From Actinomycetes bacterium (lineage in GTDB: Bacteria; Actinomycetota; Actinomycetes; Mycobacteriales; Mycobacteriaceae): 22,752 nt of DNA. A program made the translations under genes and the position numbers. Below are positions 15,263 to 22,386 of this stretch, piece by piece. The notes beneath the pieces were generated by a model. That model was not told the origin of the DNA. It made no database searches and saw nothing but the letters and a program-made list of their open reading frames with translations. Each line of letters opens with the position of its first letter. Position 1 is the first letter of the stretch. The stretch lies in NCBI GenBank assembly GCA_023404955.1, contig JAEXZY010000012.1, positions 1 to 22,752 on the forward strand. The letters run 5' to 3'.

Positions 15263-16893
15263 CCGCGGCCGCCACCACCGGGTGCACAGAAGATCAGGAA
15301 GCACTTCTCTCCTCCGGACGAGCCGCCGCCCGAGCGCGAGGATGACGGACCATCGGAGCCGCCGTAACTGCCGGAGCCTCCGCCGTAACCACCGGAGCCT
15401 CCGTAACTCCCGGAGCCATAGTCACTCCCGCGCCCGCTGCTCGGTCCGGGATTCGATCCCGGCCACTGCGGAGTCTGCGGGACGGACGGCACCTGAGGAA
15501 CCTGCGGCTGGGTCACCGGCGGTGTCCACGGCGGCGTCTCCGGCTCGTCGGGCTCTTGCGCTTCCGGCTTGCTCGGCCAGGTCCACGCCGGCTTCGGCGG
15601 CGAGTAGACAGGCCACTGTCGCTGCGGCACCACGATGATCGGCCGGGGCACGACGACGGGCGCGGGCACCGGGGCGACGACGGGCGGCGGGGCCACGGGT
15701 GCCGGCGCGGGTGCCGGGGCCGCAGGTGCTGGCGCAGGCGCTGGAGCTGCGGGAGCCGGCGCGGGTGCCTTCTCGACGTACACGGTGCGGGGCGCCTGCT
15801 GAGGTGTCTGCTGGACCGCGACCGGCACCGGCGGCTTGATGGTTTCGGCCGACGGGGGAGGATCGGCCGGCACCTGGGCCGCCTGCTCGATCGGTGCGGG
15901 CGCCGGTGCCTGGCTGCTCGGCACGATGGCCGCCTGCGCAGGGCTGGGCCGCGAGTCGACGGTCGGGCGGATGCTGACCGCGAGCGAGATGACCAACGCG
16001 ACGACACCGATGACGAACACCGACGTCAAAGCGCTACCGACGAGCAGGAACGGCTTGCGCCCCTCTTCGGCCTCGCGCATCTCGGTGGGCGCGAACTCGT
16101 CGACCACCTCCGCGCCGACCGGCGCGAGCTGGGTGTCCGCACCAGCGAGACCGGCGTAGACCGAGCCTGCAGTGTCGCCGTCGGGGTCTTGCGAGTAGGC
16201 CAGCCCCACGGTGGTGGCCTCGAACGCGGGCGCAGCGGCCGAGGCGAGGGCCGCACCGCGCGCCAGGGCCAGCTCTGCGTCCTCGGGGGCGCTGACCGGC
16301 AGCGCGACGAGGTGTTCGAGATGAGACTTGACCGAGCTGACGTCGACGCCGGAGCCGACGACGAACATCCCCTGCGGCGGGGCGTCTTGCGCGGCAACGG
16401 CATGGGCCATCTCGGTGAGCACCGCCATCGCGTCGGCGCTGTGCAGGGAGCGGCTCAGGACCTTGACCACCGAACCGTCGTCGGTCCGCACCACCGACAG
16501 TGTTGCGGTGTCGCGGTCGACGAAGAGCAGCGCAGTGGTGTCGTATCCGACGGCGCGGCCGCCCGCCTGCGCGAGGGATGCCGCGGCGTGGCTTTCGGCG
16601 ACGAGCATGACGTCGTCGATGCCGTGCGCGGCGAGTGCATCGCGCAGCGCCGAGGCCGCGGTGTGGTCACTCCAGGTGACGCCGATCGATTTGAGGTGAT
16701 GCCCGCCGGTCTCCGCACTTTCCTTGGTGCCCTGAATGGCGGCGACCACTTGGTCGACGACGTTTGCCGAAGCGTCGGCGGACGTGACGTCGAAAACGTC
16801 GTGGTCGACGGTGACACCGTCGGCCTTTTCGCCTTCCACCAGCACCATGCGGACCGTCGTAGGTGTCATCGATACACCGAGAACGATGTCCAC
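15259..16893 (-). CDS. DUF7159-type membrane protein with Hsp70/actin-like N-terminal domain
   Basis: A 544-residue protein. Residues 1-~220 resemble an ASKHA (Hsp70/actin) half-domain: DIVLGVSMTPTTVRMVLVEG (2-21, phosphate-1-like), AVGYDTTALLFVDRDTATLSVV (114-135, phosphate-2-like) and MFVVGSGVDVSSVKSHLE (176-193, adenosine-motif-like), followed by an ALARGAALASA helix as in DnaK. One membrane segment spans ~281-307. Then come a Pro/Ala-rich stretch (~312-470) and a Gly/Ser/Tyr-rich tail with two cysteines (CFLIFC) near the end. GTG 16893 is preceded by GGAGGGG; the frame is open to 16962, but family members begin at this (M/V)DIVLGVSMTP. The N-terminal part is predicted cytosolic and the Pro- and Gly-rich parts outside. 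I recall it as a mycobacteria-restricted family (DUF7159); function unknown. Confidence 0.85.
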   Translation of the reverse strand: MDIVLGVSMTPTTVRMVLVEGEKADGVTVDHDVFDVTSADASANVVDQVVAAIQGTKESAETGGHHLKSIGVTWSDHTAASALRDALAAHGIDDVMLVAESHAAASLAQAGGRAVGYDTTALLFVDRDTATLSVVRTDDGSVVKVLSRSLHSADAMAVLTEMAHAVAAQDAPPQGMFVVGSGVDVSSVKSHLEHLVALPVSAPEDAELALARGAALASAAAPAFEATTVGLAYSQDPDGDTAGSVYAGLAGADTQLAPVGAEVVDEFAPTEMREAEEGRKPFLLVGSALTSVFVIGVVALVISLAVSIRPTVDSRPSPAQAAIVPSSQAPAPAPIEQAAQVPADPPPSAETIKPPVPVAVQQTPQQAPRTVYVEKAPAPAPAAPAPAPAPAAPAPAPAPVAPPPVVAPVPAPVVVPRPIIVVPQRQWPVYSPPKPAWTWPSKPEAQEPDEPETPPWTPPVTQPQVPQVPSVPQTPQWPGSNPGPSSGRGSDYGSGSYGGSGGYGGGSGSYGGSDGPSSSRSGGGSSGGEKCFLIFCAPGGGGRG

Positions 16894-17087
16894 TGGACCC
16901 CTCCAAATATTTGCTGCAGCCTGGTCGTTGTACGGGCTCACCTGCAGTTTGAACGCCGACAACTAGTACTTCATCGGCGTGACCAGCCACGGCGTTACAC
17001 GCGTCGCGGTTAGCTGAACGACGGTGATGCGCAGCCGGCACGCCAGTGCTTATGACATTACTAGCCGTGCGTAGATTCCCGCTGCGC

Positions 17088-17660
17088 TCAGGTCGACCGA
17101 AGAAAATTCTGGTAGGACCGCGACGGTGTGGGACCCCGCTGCCCCTGGTACTTGGAGCCGACCTTGTCGCTGCCGTAGGGGTGTTCGGCGGGGCTGGTGA
17201 GTCGCAACAGGCAGAGCTGGCCGATCTTCATGCCGGGCCACAGCGTGATCGGCAGATTCGCGACGTTCGACAACTCGAGCGTGATGTGGCCGGAGAAACC
17301 CGGATCGATGAAGCCGGCGGTCGAATGGGTGAGCAGGCCGAGGCGACCGAGCGAGGACTTGCCTTCCAGACGGCCTGCGAGGTCATCGGGCAGCGTGCAG
17401 CGTTCGAGCGTCGCACCGAGGACGAACTCGCCGGGGTGCAGCACGAAGGGCTCCCCCTCTTTGGGTTCGACAAGGGTGGTGAGGTCGTCCTGCCGCAGTG
17501 CGGGGTCGATGTGGGTGTAGCGGGTGTTGTTGAACACGCGGAACAGGGTGTCCAGCCGGACGTCGACGCTGGAGGGCTGAATCAGACTGTCGTCGAACGG
17601 ATCGACGCCGAGCCTTCCGGCGTGGATCTCGGCCCGAATGTCGCGGTCGGAGAGCAGCAC
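17088..17660 (-). CDS. dcd: dCTP deaminase (bifunctional dCTP deaminase/dUTPase type)
   Basis: A 190-residue trimeric enzyme, same length as M. tuberculosis Dcd (Rv0321) and near-identical to my recollection of it through most of the chain. It converts dCTP to dUMP via dUTP in thymidylate supply and keeps dUTP low; the mycobacterial form is bifunctional. Motifs: EGKSSLGRLGLL (99-110), THSTAGFIDPGFSGHITLEL (111-130) with the catalytic Glu129, and the C-terminal lid KYQGQRGPTPSRSY (170-183). The start is GTG 17660 (VLLSDRDIR), the family start; the frame extends upstream to 17738 without family support. It is divergent from the 17996 gene across 335 nt and upstream of the DUF7159-type gene on the same strand, separated by 194 nt. 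Confidence 0.97.
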   Translation of the reverse strand: MLLSDRDIRAEIHAGRLGVDPFDDSLIQPSSVDVRLDTLFRVFNNTRYTHIDPALRQDDLTTLVEPKEGEPFVLHPGEFVLGATLERCTLPDDLAGRLEGKSSLGRLGLLTHSTAGFIDPGFSGHITLELSNVANLPITLWPGMKIGQLCLLRLTSPAEHPYGSDKVGSKYQGQRGPTPSRSYQNFLRST

Positions 17661-17995
17661 GGCACGAGCGTAACGGCGGTGATCCGGATGTGGGCGGGCG
17701 GCTGCGAGGCGCACGCGGGCGTCGCGCCGCCGCAGCATTTCGAGCAGTCCCCAGCAATTATTACGTCTATACCAATATTTCTTGCAGATTCACTGACGTT
17801 GCCGTCAACGCATGTTAGCTTCACCTTCGTCACCAGTTTTGCTGTCGGGGATGGTCGCCTAGCGCGACGACTGGTGTTTCTCTCTCATCCCGCGTGTCGT
17901 CGTGGTGCGCTGCTGCCCGGGCTGCCACCGTGCCGGCACGTTCCACCGTTGTGCCTCAAATGCCATGTCCGGGCCAACAATTGGGGGATCTACTC
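17661..17995 (+). promoter_or_regulatory. Divergent intergenic region between dcd and the cadherin-like gene
   Basis: 335 nt without a supported gene. An AT-rich island at 17755-17785 stands out in GC-rich surroundings. For the plus strand, CTGACG (17793-17798) and TAGCTT (17816-17821) are 17 nt apart and form a possible promoter, with the palindrome TGACG-TTGC-CGTCA (17794-17807) overlapping it. A leader of about 165 nt would follow. It contains a foldable element, CACCAGT (17831-17837) with ACTGGTG (17870-17876), enclosing GTCGC/GCGAC. The GGGGGA Shine-Dalgarno lies ~9 nt before ATG 17996. The dcd promoter is not resolved. Confidence 0.35.
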
Positions 17996-20902
17996 ATGCA
18001 CGCTCCATCACTTGATCGTCGCTCGCGGACAGCGGCGTCCGCTCTCGCTCGAAGCACGCACGTAGGTCGCGTCGGTGTATTAGCTGTAGCGCTGGGAGCT
18101 GGGTTTGCGATTGCCAGCGCTGCCACCGGCGTCGCGTGGGCCGACAATGCCTCGGCCGCCGGCGATTCACCGTCGGATGCACGGTCGGTGTCCCGCCCGT
18201 CAGCCGATTCGTCACCGTCCGAGTCGCCGTCGCGCGGCAAGAAGAGCACCACGAAAGATGGGGGCACGACAAAGGATGATGTGCCGTCGCGGAGTCATCG
18301 GCGCGACAAGGTGGACCGACCGGCACGTTCGACGGCGCAAGAAGAGACTGCGACGCCCCGCCGCAAGCGGGCGACTCTCGACCTCGACGTCGAGCAGAGC
18401 GACCCACCCGCCGTCGCGAAGCCCGCGGACTCGGTTGAGCCGGCGCGCGTGACGACATCCCGACCGGCCCGAAAGATCGTCGCCACCACCACAGCGGTGA
18501 CCCCGCCCCGCGTCGAGGCCACCACGGACGTCGTCGAGCTGGACCAACCGGACGTTCCTGAAACCCCGGCAGCGCCCGACGCCCCCGCCGGCACCGGAAT
18601 GTGGACGCTGCTGAGCGCCGCGAACCGGGAATCGCGGCGGACACTGTTCAACCGCCGGCCTGTGCTGGACAACCAGCAGGTCGACGTCACGCTGGACCAG
18701 TACGACGACGTCAGCGATCCGATCGCGTTCGGGGGCACCGATCCCGACGGCGACCAGTTGACCTATCGGGTTCGCCGCGGACTCCTCGGGCCCAAGCACG
18801 GCACCGTCACGGTCGACCAGACCACCGGAACGTTCACCTACGACGCCGACAACGAATTCGCCCTCACCGGAGGCCGAGACAGGTTCTTGGTTCGGGTGTC
18901 CGATTACGACAGCGATGACTTCCATCTCCACGGGCTGTTCAGCGGGCACGGGAAATTCGCATTCGTGACGGTTGTCGTCGCGCCGACGGATCGGGCGCCC
19001 GTGGCAGGCGACGACAGCGTGACGGTCGACGAAGACGGGCTGCTCATCATCAAGCCGTCGGACCTACTGGCCAACGACACCGACGCCGACGGTGACGAGC
19101 TGTCCCTCGAGGGCTACACCCAGCCCGAACACGGCGACCTCTGGTTCAACCGCGACGGCACCATCAGCTACGACCCCGACGACGATTTCAACGGCACCGA
19201 CACCTTCACCTACACCGTCACCGACGGCATCAAGTCTGCGACCGCGACAGTGACCGTCACCGTGAACGCCGTCAACGACGCCCCCGTCGCCACCGACGAC
19301 ACCGTCACCGTCGACGAGGACGGCCTCCTCATCGTCTCCCCCGCCGACCTACTCGGCAACGACACCGATGTCGATCGCGACAACCTCACCATCGAGGGCT
19401 ACACCCAGCCCGAACACGGCGACCTCTGGATCAACCGCGACGGCACCATCAGCTACAACCCCGACGACGATTTCAACGGCACCGACACCTTCACCTACAC
19501 CGTCACCGACGGCACCGAAAGTGCCACCGCCACAGTCATTGTCACCGTGAACGCCGTCAACGACGTCCCCGTCGCCAACGACGACACGCTGGAAACCACG
19601 GAAGACACCCCTCTGGCGTTCCCGCCGGGACTGTTACTCGGCAACGACACCGACCGCGAACGCGATGTGTTGAGCGTGATACTCGGATCAGGGCCGAGGC
19701 TCGGAACGCTGGTGACAACCGTCGACGGCACCATCGTTTACACGCCGGACGCGGACGTCAACGGCACCGACACCTTCACGTACTGGGTGTCCGACGGCGC
19801 CGCGATCAGTGCCCCAGCGACCGTGACGATCACCATCATCCCCGTCGACGACGGACCGCTCGTCACCAACGACGCTCTCAGCGCTACAGAAGATTCTCCG
19901 TTGACGTTCACCACGGGCGCGCTGCTGGACAACGACGTCCACACCGGGGGCGGAACGCTGGATGTCGGTTCGTTCACGCAACCGGCCAACGGCACATTGG
20001 TACGCAACGCGAACGGTTCGTTCACCTACACGCCCAACGCCGACTTCTTCGGCGTCGACACCTTCACCTACACGGCGACCGACGGCACGTACACGAGCGG
20101 ATCGGCGACGGTCACCGTGAACGTTGCCGGCGTCGACGACGTCCCGGTGATCACCGGCGTGAACGTCGGCGCCGGCGATCCTTCGTCAGCAGAGGTGCGG
20201 GGCTCGGTCACTGCGACGGACCCTGACGGTGGACCCATCACCTATAGTGCGCCGACCGCCACGCCGTACGGCACCGTGACGATCGATCCGGACACGGGGG
20301 CATTCGTGTACACCCCGAACGAGGATTCCCGGGAAGGTGGTGGTGCGAATGGCGGAACCATCACGCTCACCGACCCTGCCCAGGTCACGCAGGGGATTTT
20401 TGCGAGCACCGCACTTGGCCTGAACGATCTTTCGGACTTGACCGGACGCGATGCCACCCGCAATTACGTCGCGACGTTCTTCACGGCCACCGCCACGCAG
20501 TCGTACACCTTCGGCCAGAGCCAGGCGCCGGAGGACACCGTGATGATCGTGTACAGCGGAACGTTCGACCCCGACTCGCCGGAGACGGGCGCTCTCGTGC
20601 TGAACGATGACGCCGGGACACACGCCGTCCCGGTGACCGGGTGTGGCGGTGGTACGAGCCTTTGCCCGGAGGTGACGCTCGACCTGGTGGCGGGCCAGCG
20701 GGTCTCGATCGTGGTCACTACCTGGGGGGCTGACCGGCCGCTCGGTCTGCCGCAGAGCTTCTATGCGACCGGCCCGGGAGGGTTCAGCACGAAACCGCAG
20801 GAGGACACGTTCGTCATCACCGCCACCGATTCGAGCGGCGCGACGGCGACGACCTCGGTGACGGTGCCGATCACGCCGCTGCCCTCCGTGTCCGTGCTCT
20901 GA
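17996..20902 (+). CDS. Large exported protein with tandem cadherin-like (tandem-95) repeats
   Basis: A 968-residue predicted secreted protein. Residues 1-49 form a long signal segment (HVGRVGVLAVALGAGFAIA, cleavage plausible after AWA at 47-49). Residues 50-~210 are a Ser/Lys/Arg/Thr/Pro-rich linker ending with helix MWTLLSAANRESRRTLFNRR. Six beta-sandwich units follow: ~229-335 (divergent), ~339-433, ~434-528, ~529-624, ~625-718 and ~719-968. Units 2-5 show the classic 'EDGLLI...LLxNDTDxDxDxLxI...GxLxxxxDGTIxYxPDxDFNGTDTFTYTVTDG...VNDAPVA' pattern of bacterial cadherin/VCBS-type repeats, which bind calcium and mediate adhesion in other bacteria. Unit 6 is interrupted by ~150 residues. ATG 17996 has GGGGGA upstream; the frame is open from 17894. 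No LPXTG-type or membrane anchor is seen at the C terminus. Adhesion or surface scaffolding is inferred. Confidence 0.88.
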   Translation: MHAPSLDRRSRTAASALARSTHVGRVGVLAVALGAGFAIASAATGVAWADNASAAGDSPSDARSVSRPSADSSPSESPSRGKKSTTKDGGTTKDDVPSRSHRRDKVDRPARSTAQEETATPRRKRATLDLDVEQSDPPAVAKPADSVEPARVTTSRPARKIVATTTAVTPPRVEATTDVVELDQPDVPETPAAPDAPAGTGMWTLLSAANRESRRTLFNRRPVLDNQQVDVTLDQYDDVSDPIAFGGTDPDGDQLTYRVRRGLLGPKHGTVTVDQTTGTFTYDADNEFALTGGRDRFLVRVSDYDSDDFHLHGLFSGHGKFAFVTVVVAPTDRAPVAGDDSVTVDEDGLLIIKPSDLLANDTDADGDELSLEGYTQPEHGDLWFNRDGTISYDPDDDFNGTDTFTYTVTDGIKSATATVTVTVNAVNDAPVATDDTVTVDEDGLLIVSPADLLGNDTDVDRDNLTIEGYTQPEHGDLWINRDGTISYNPDDDFNGTDTFTYTVTDGTESATATVIVTVNAVNDVPVANDDTLETTEDTPLAFPPGLLLGNDTDRERDVLSVILGSGPRLGTLVTTVDGTIVYTPDADVNGTDTFTYWVSDGAAISAPATVTITIIPVDDGPLVTNDALSATEDSPLTFTTGALLDNDVHTGGGTLDVGSFTQPANGTLVRNANGSFTYTPNADFFGVDTFTYTATDGTYTSGSATVTVNVAGVDDVPVITGVNVGAGDPSSAEVRGSVTATDPDGGPITYSAPTATPYGTVTIDPDTGAFVYTPNEDSREGGGANGGTITLTDPAQVTQGIFASTALGLNDLSDLTGRDATRNYVATFFTATATQSYTFGQSQAPEDTVMIVYSGTFDPDSPETGALVLNDDAGTHAVPVTGCGGGTSLCPEVTLDLVAGQRVSIVVTTWGADRPLGLPQSFYATGPGGFSTKPQEDTFVITATDSSGATATTSVTVPITPLPSVSVL
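19010..19579 (+). repeat. Two near-identical 285-bp tandem coding repeats
   Basis: Cadherin-like units 2 and 3 of the large exported gene recur at exactly 285 nt (95 codons). Long blocks are identical in nucleotides, for example the segments starting at 19111 and 19396 (GGGCTACACCCAGCCCGAAC and onward) and those encoding DDDFNGTDTFTYTVTDG. Units 4 and 5 match only at protein level. Confidence 0.85.
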
Positions 20903-20910
20903 CGCGGCGA

Positions 20911-20978
20911 CCTCGTCTGGTGTGCACGCAGATCGTCCCGCGGGCCCGATCTGCGATCTGAGCGCACACCAGGCGAGG
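20911..20978 (+). terminator. Long hairpin after the cadherin-like gene
   Basis: The outer stem pairs 20911-20925 with 20964-20978 (15 bp, one G-U wobble). The inner stem pairs 20927-20935 with 20947-20955 (9 bp), with an 11-nt GC-rich loop and an 8-nt bulge on the 3' side. It starts 8 nt after the stop codon and ends 34 nt before the tRNA. No U-run follows, only TTTC, so it may terminate without a U-tract, stabilise the mRNA 3' end, or be a dispersed repeat. Confidence 0.55.
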
Positions 20979-21012
20979 TTTCGCCCGTGTTAGCCTTGCC
21001 GTTCGAAACACG

Positions 21013-21086
21013 GCCGATGTAGTTCAATGGCAGAACATCAGCTTCCCAAGCTGAATACGCGGGTTCGATTCCCGTCATCGGCTCCA
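21013..21086 (+). tRNA. tRNA-Gly (anticodon CCC)
   Basis: A complete cloverleaf with encoded CCA. The acceptor stem GCCGATG (21013-21019) pairs with CATCGGC (21076-21082), with discriminator U at 21083 and CCA at 21084-21086. The D-arm is GTTC/GAAC, the anticodon stem TCAGC/GCTGA with loop TTCCCAA gives anticodon CCC, and the T-arm is GCGGG-TTCGATT-CCCGT with one G-U pair. It reads GGG glycine codons. A TANNNT match (TAGCCT, 20991-20996) upstream is a possible -10 element. A tRNA-Gly near dcd is consistent with my memory of the mycobacterial order. Confidence 0.96.
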
Positions 21087-21092
21087 TTGTGA

Positions 21093-21113
21093 TGTTGCAA
21101 GACATCCGAATAG
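21093..21113 (+). repeat. IS481 left terminal inverted repeat
   Basis: TGTTGCAAGACATCCGAATAG; pairs with 22366-22386 at 18 of 21 bases. Transposase-binding end of the element. Confidence 0.8.
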
Positions 21114-21147
21114 CTCTGAACCCTCGTTGGGGGTTCAGGGCTTTTTT
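21112..21147 (+). terminator. Rho-independent terminator after tRNA-Gly, inside the IS
   Basis: The stem CTGAACCC (21116-21123) pairs perfectly with GGGTTCAG (21131-21138), extended by AGCT/GGCT (21112-21115 with 21139-21142, one wobble). T6 follows at 21142-21147. Classic intrinsic terminator on the plus strand. It begins inside the left IS repeat, and its 3' arm contains the stop codon of the antisense transposase frame. Confidence 0.8.
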
Positions 21148-22318
21148 CGTGGGCGCCCGCAGGGGACGCCGCGGGGTTGATAGTCCCTGGTGGGGTCGAT
21201 GGTGAGGTGGCGGAGGAGCTCGCCGGTGGCGGCGTCGATGATTCTGACGTCGAGGTCGTGGACGAGCATCAGAACGCGGGTTCGGGCGTGGGCGCGCCCG
21301 ATGCTGATGTGGTGCAGGCGGCCGCTGACCCGCAGCGTGAGGGTGCCGTAGGCGTCGACGCGGTCGGTACGCACTCGTTGATGGCTGTCGACGCGTTCGC
21401 CAGGGGCGACTTTGTGGCGGGCGGTGTAGGCGGTGGCCGGGGTGGCTTTGTGGGGCAGTGAGCAGTGCGGGCGGCGGTGGTTGTATTCGTCGACGAAGGC
21501 GTCGAGCTGAGTTTGCAGTTCGGCCAGGGTGTGGGCGTGGGGTTGGCGGGCGAGCCAGCGTTTGAGGGTTTGGTGGAAGCGTTCGATCTTGCCGCAGGTG
21601 GTGGGGTGGTTCGGTGTGGAGTTGATCTGGATGACTCCCAGTCGGTGTAGTTCGTGTTCCAGAGCATTGCGGCCGCCCTTGCCGCCGGCAAGTCGGGTGG
21701 TGAACACCATGCCGTTGTCGGTCAGCGTCGAGTACGGGATGCCATGGGCGGCAATGGCTTTGCGGAAATCGTCGACGACGATGGGGCCGGTGACGCGGGT
21801 GTGGGCGGTCACGGATATGGCGTAGCGGGAGTGATCGTCGAGCCAGTCGAGGATTTCGACGTGAGTGCGGTCGGCGAGCCACCAGTGTGTGAAGTCGGCT
21901 TGCCAGCGTTCGTTGGGTAATTCGGCGGCGAAGCGATGTAGGAGCTTTTGGGTCGTTTCCGCGGTGCGGGTTCGACGAGGCCGGCGGCGTGCAGGTGCCG
22001 GCTGATCGATGCCGCTGACACAGTGGTCGCGTGGTGGTGGCGTAGGTGCCAGGCGATGGTGGATGGGCCGTTGTCGAGGCCTTTGCTCGACAACTCGGCG
22101 CGCAGCTCGACGATCAGCCGGATCGTGGCCTCCGGTAGACGCGTGGGACTGGTGTGCGGGCGGCGGGAGCGCAGCTCGAAGGCCGCGTCGCCCTCGAGTC
22201 GGTACCGGGCGACCAGCCGCGATATCCAAGACTGCGACACCCCGTAGTCGCGTGCGACAGCTGATTGGCTGCGGCCCTCGACGACGACCGCGGTGATGAC
22301 CAGACGAGCCTTCGACAT
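21135..22318 (-). pseudogene. IS481-family transposase, frameshifted
   Basis: The N-terminal frame (ATG 22318, or GTG 22333) encodes the two helix-turn-helix units: MSKARLVITAVVVEGRSQS, YGVSQSWISRLVARYR, then LDNGPSTIAWHLRHHH and up to RKRPKSSYI. The rve/DDE integrase core resumes one frame back as RFAAELPNERWQADFTHWW and runs to 21135. The DDE residues are intact: Asp in WQADFTHW, Asp in LTDNGMVF, Glu in CGKIERFHQTLKRW. The junction is near 21935, where ATCGC replaces an expected ATCCGC, which fits a one-base deletion. The upstream frame ends at 21809. A joined product would have about 390 residues, the usual IS481 length. No slippery heptamer sits at the junction, so inactivation is favoured over programmed frameshifting. 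Confidence 0.85.
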
Positions 22319-22342
22319 GGCGCTGACGGTCACCCCGCCGGG

Positions 22343-22363
22343 CTATGCCTATGTGTTGCGACA
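22343..22363 (-). repeat. Second, inner copy of the IS end repeat
   Basis: Read on the minus strand this is TGTCGCAACACATAGGCATAG, matching the left IS repeat at 16 of 21 and the outer right repeat at 15 of 21 positions. It lies directly inside the outer right repeat with a 2-nt gap, so the repeat is tandem at a 23-nt step. No equivalent exists at the left end. Confidence 0.65.
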
Positions 22364-22365
22364 CC

Positions 22366-22386
22366 CTATGCGGATGTCCTGAAACA
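22366..22386 (-). repeat. IS481 right terminal inverted repeat
   Basis: On the minus strand TGTTTCAGGACATCCGCATAG, the partner of the left repeat. In the reading frame of the adjacent dipeptidase gene it encodes CFRTSA and then TAG. Confidence 0.8.

Larger units (their letters stand above)
21093..22386 (-). mobile_element. IS481-family insertion sequence, 1,294 bp
   Basis: Bounded by imperfect 21-bp terminal inverted repeats matching at 18 of 21 positions: left TGTTGCAAGACATCCGAATAG (21093-21113) and right, read on the minus strand, TGTTTCAGGACATCCGCATAG (22386-22366). The ends are TGT...ACA as usual for IS481. It holds one transposase gene, broken by a frameshift. No target-site duplication is visible (left flank TTGTGA, right flank CGACAA). 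That points to an old insertion or a later rearrangement. The left end lies 7 nt beyond the tRNA CCA and the right end at the 3' end of a dipeptidase gene. Confidence 0.85.

Noticed and set aside
15556..17013. 485-codon plus-strand frame opposite the DUF7159-type gene
   Set aside because: Arg-rich low-complexity shadow crossing the real gene's start and upstream region.
19010..20150. CRISPR-like or satellite repeat array
   Set aside because: The periodicity is 285 nt, in frame and protein-coding; repeats are cadherin-like units.
20761..21882. 373-codon minus-strand frame spanning tRNA-Gly and the IS end
   Set aside because: It runs through a perfect tRNA and the third frame of the transposase; no family resemblance.
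21930..21955. Programmed -1 frameshift in the transposase at the nearby AAAAG
   Set aside because: The A-run is ~12 nt before the point where homology changes frame and has no X-XXY-YYZ arrangement in the upstream frame; a single-base deletion explains the junction better.
21013..22386. tRNA-targeted integrative island with attachment site
   Set aside because: No tyrosine recombinase, no repeated tRNA 3' end and a simple IS481 with its own terminal repeats; proximity to the tRNA looks incidental, although the window ends soon after.
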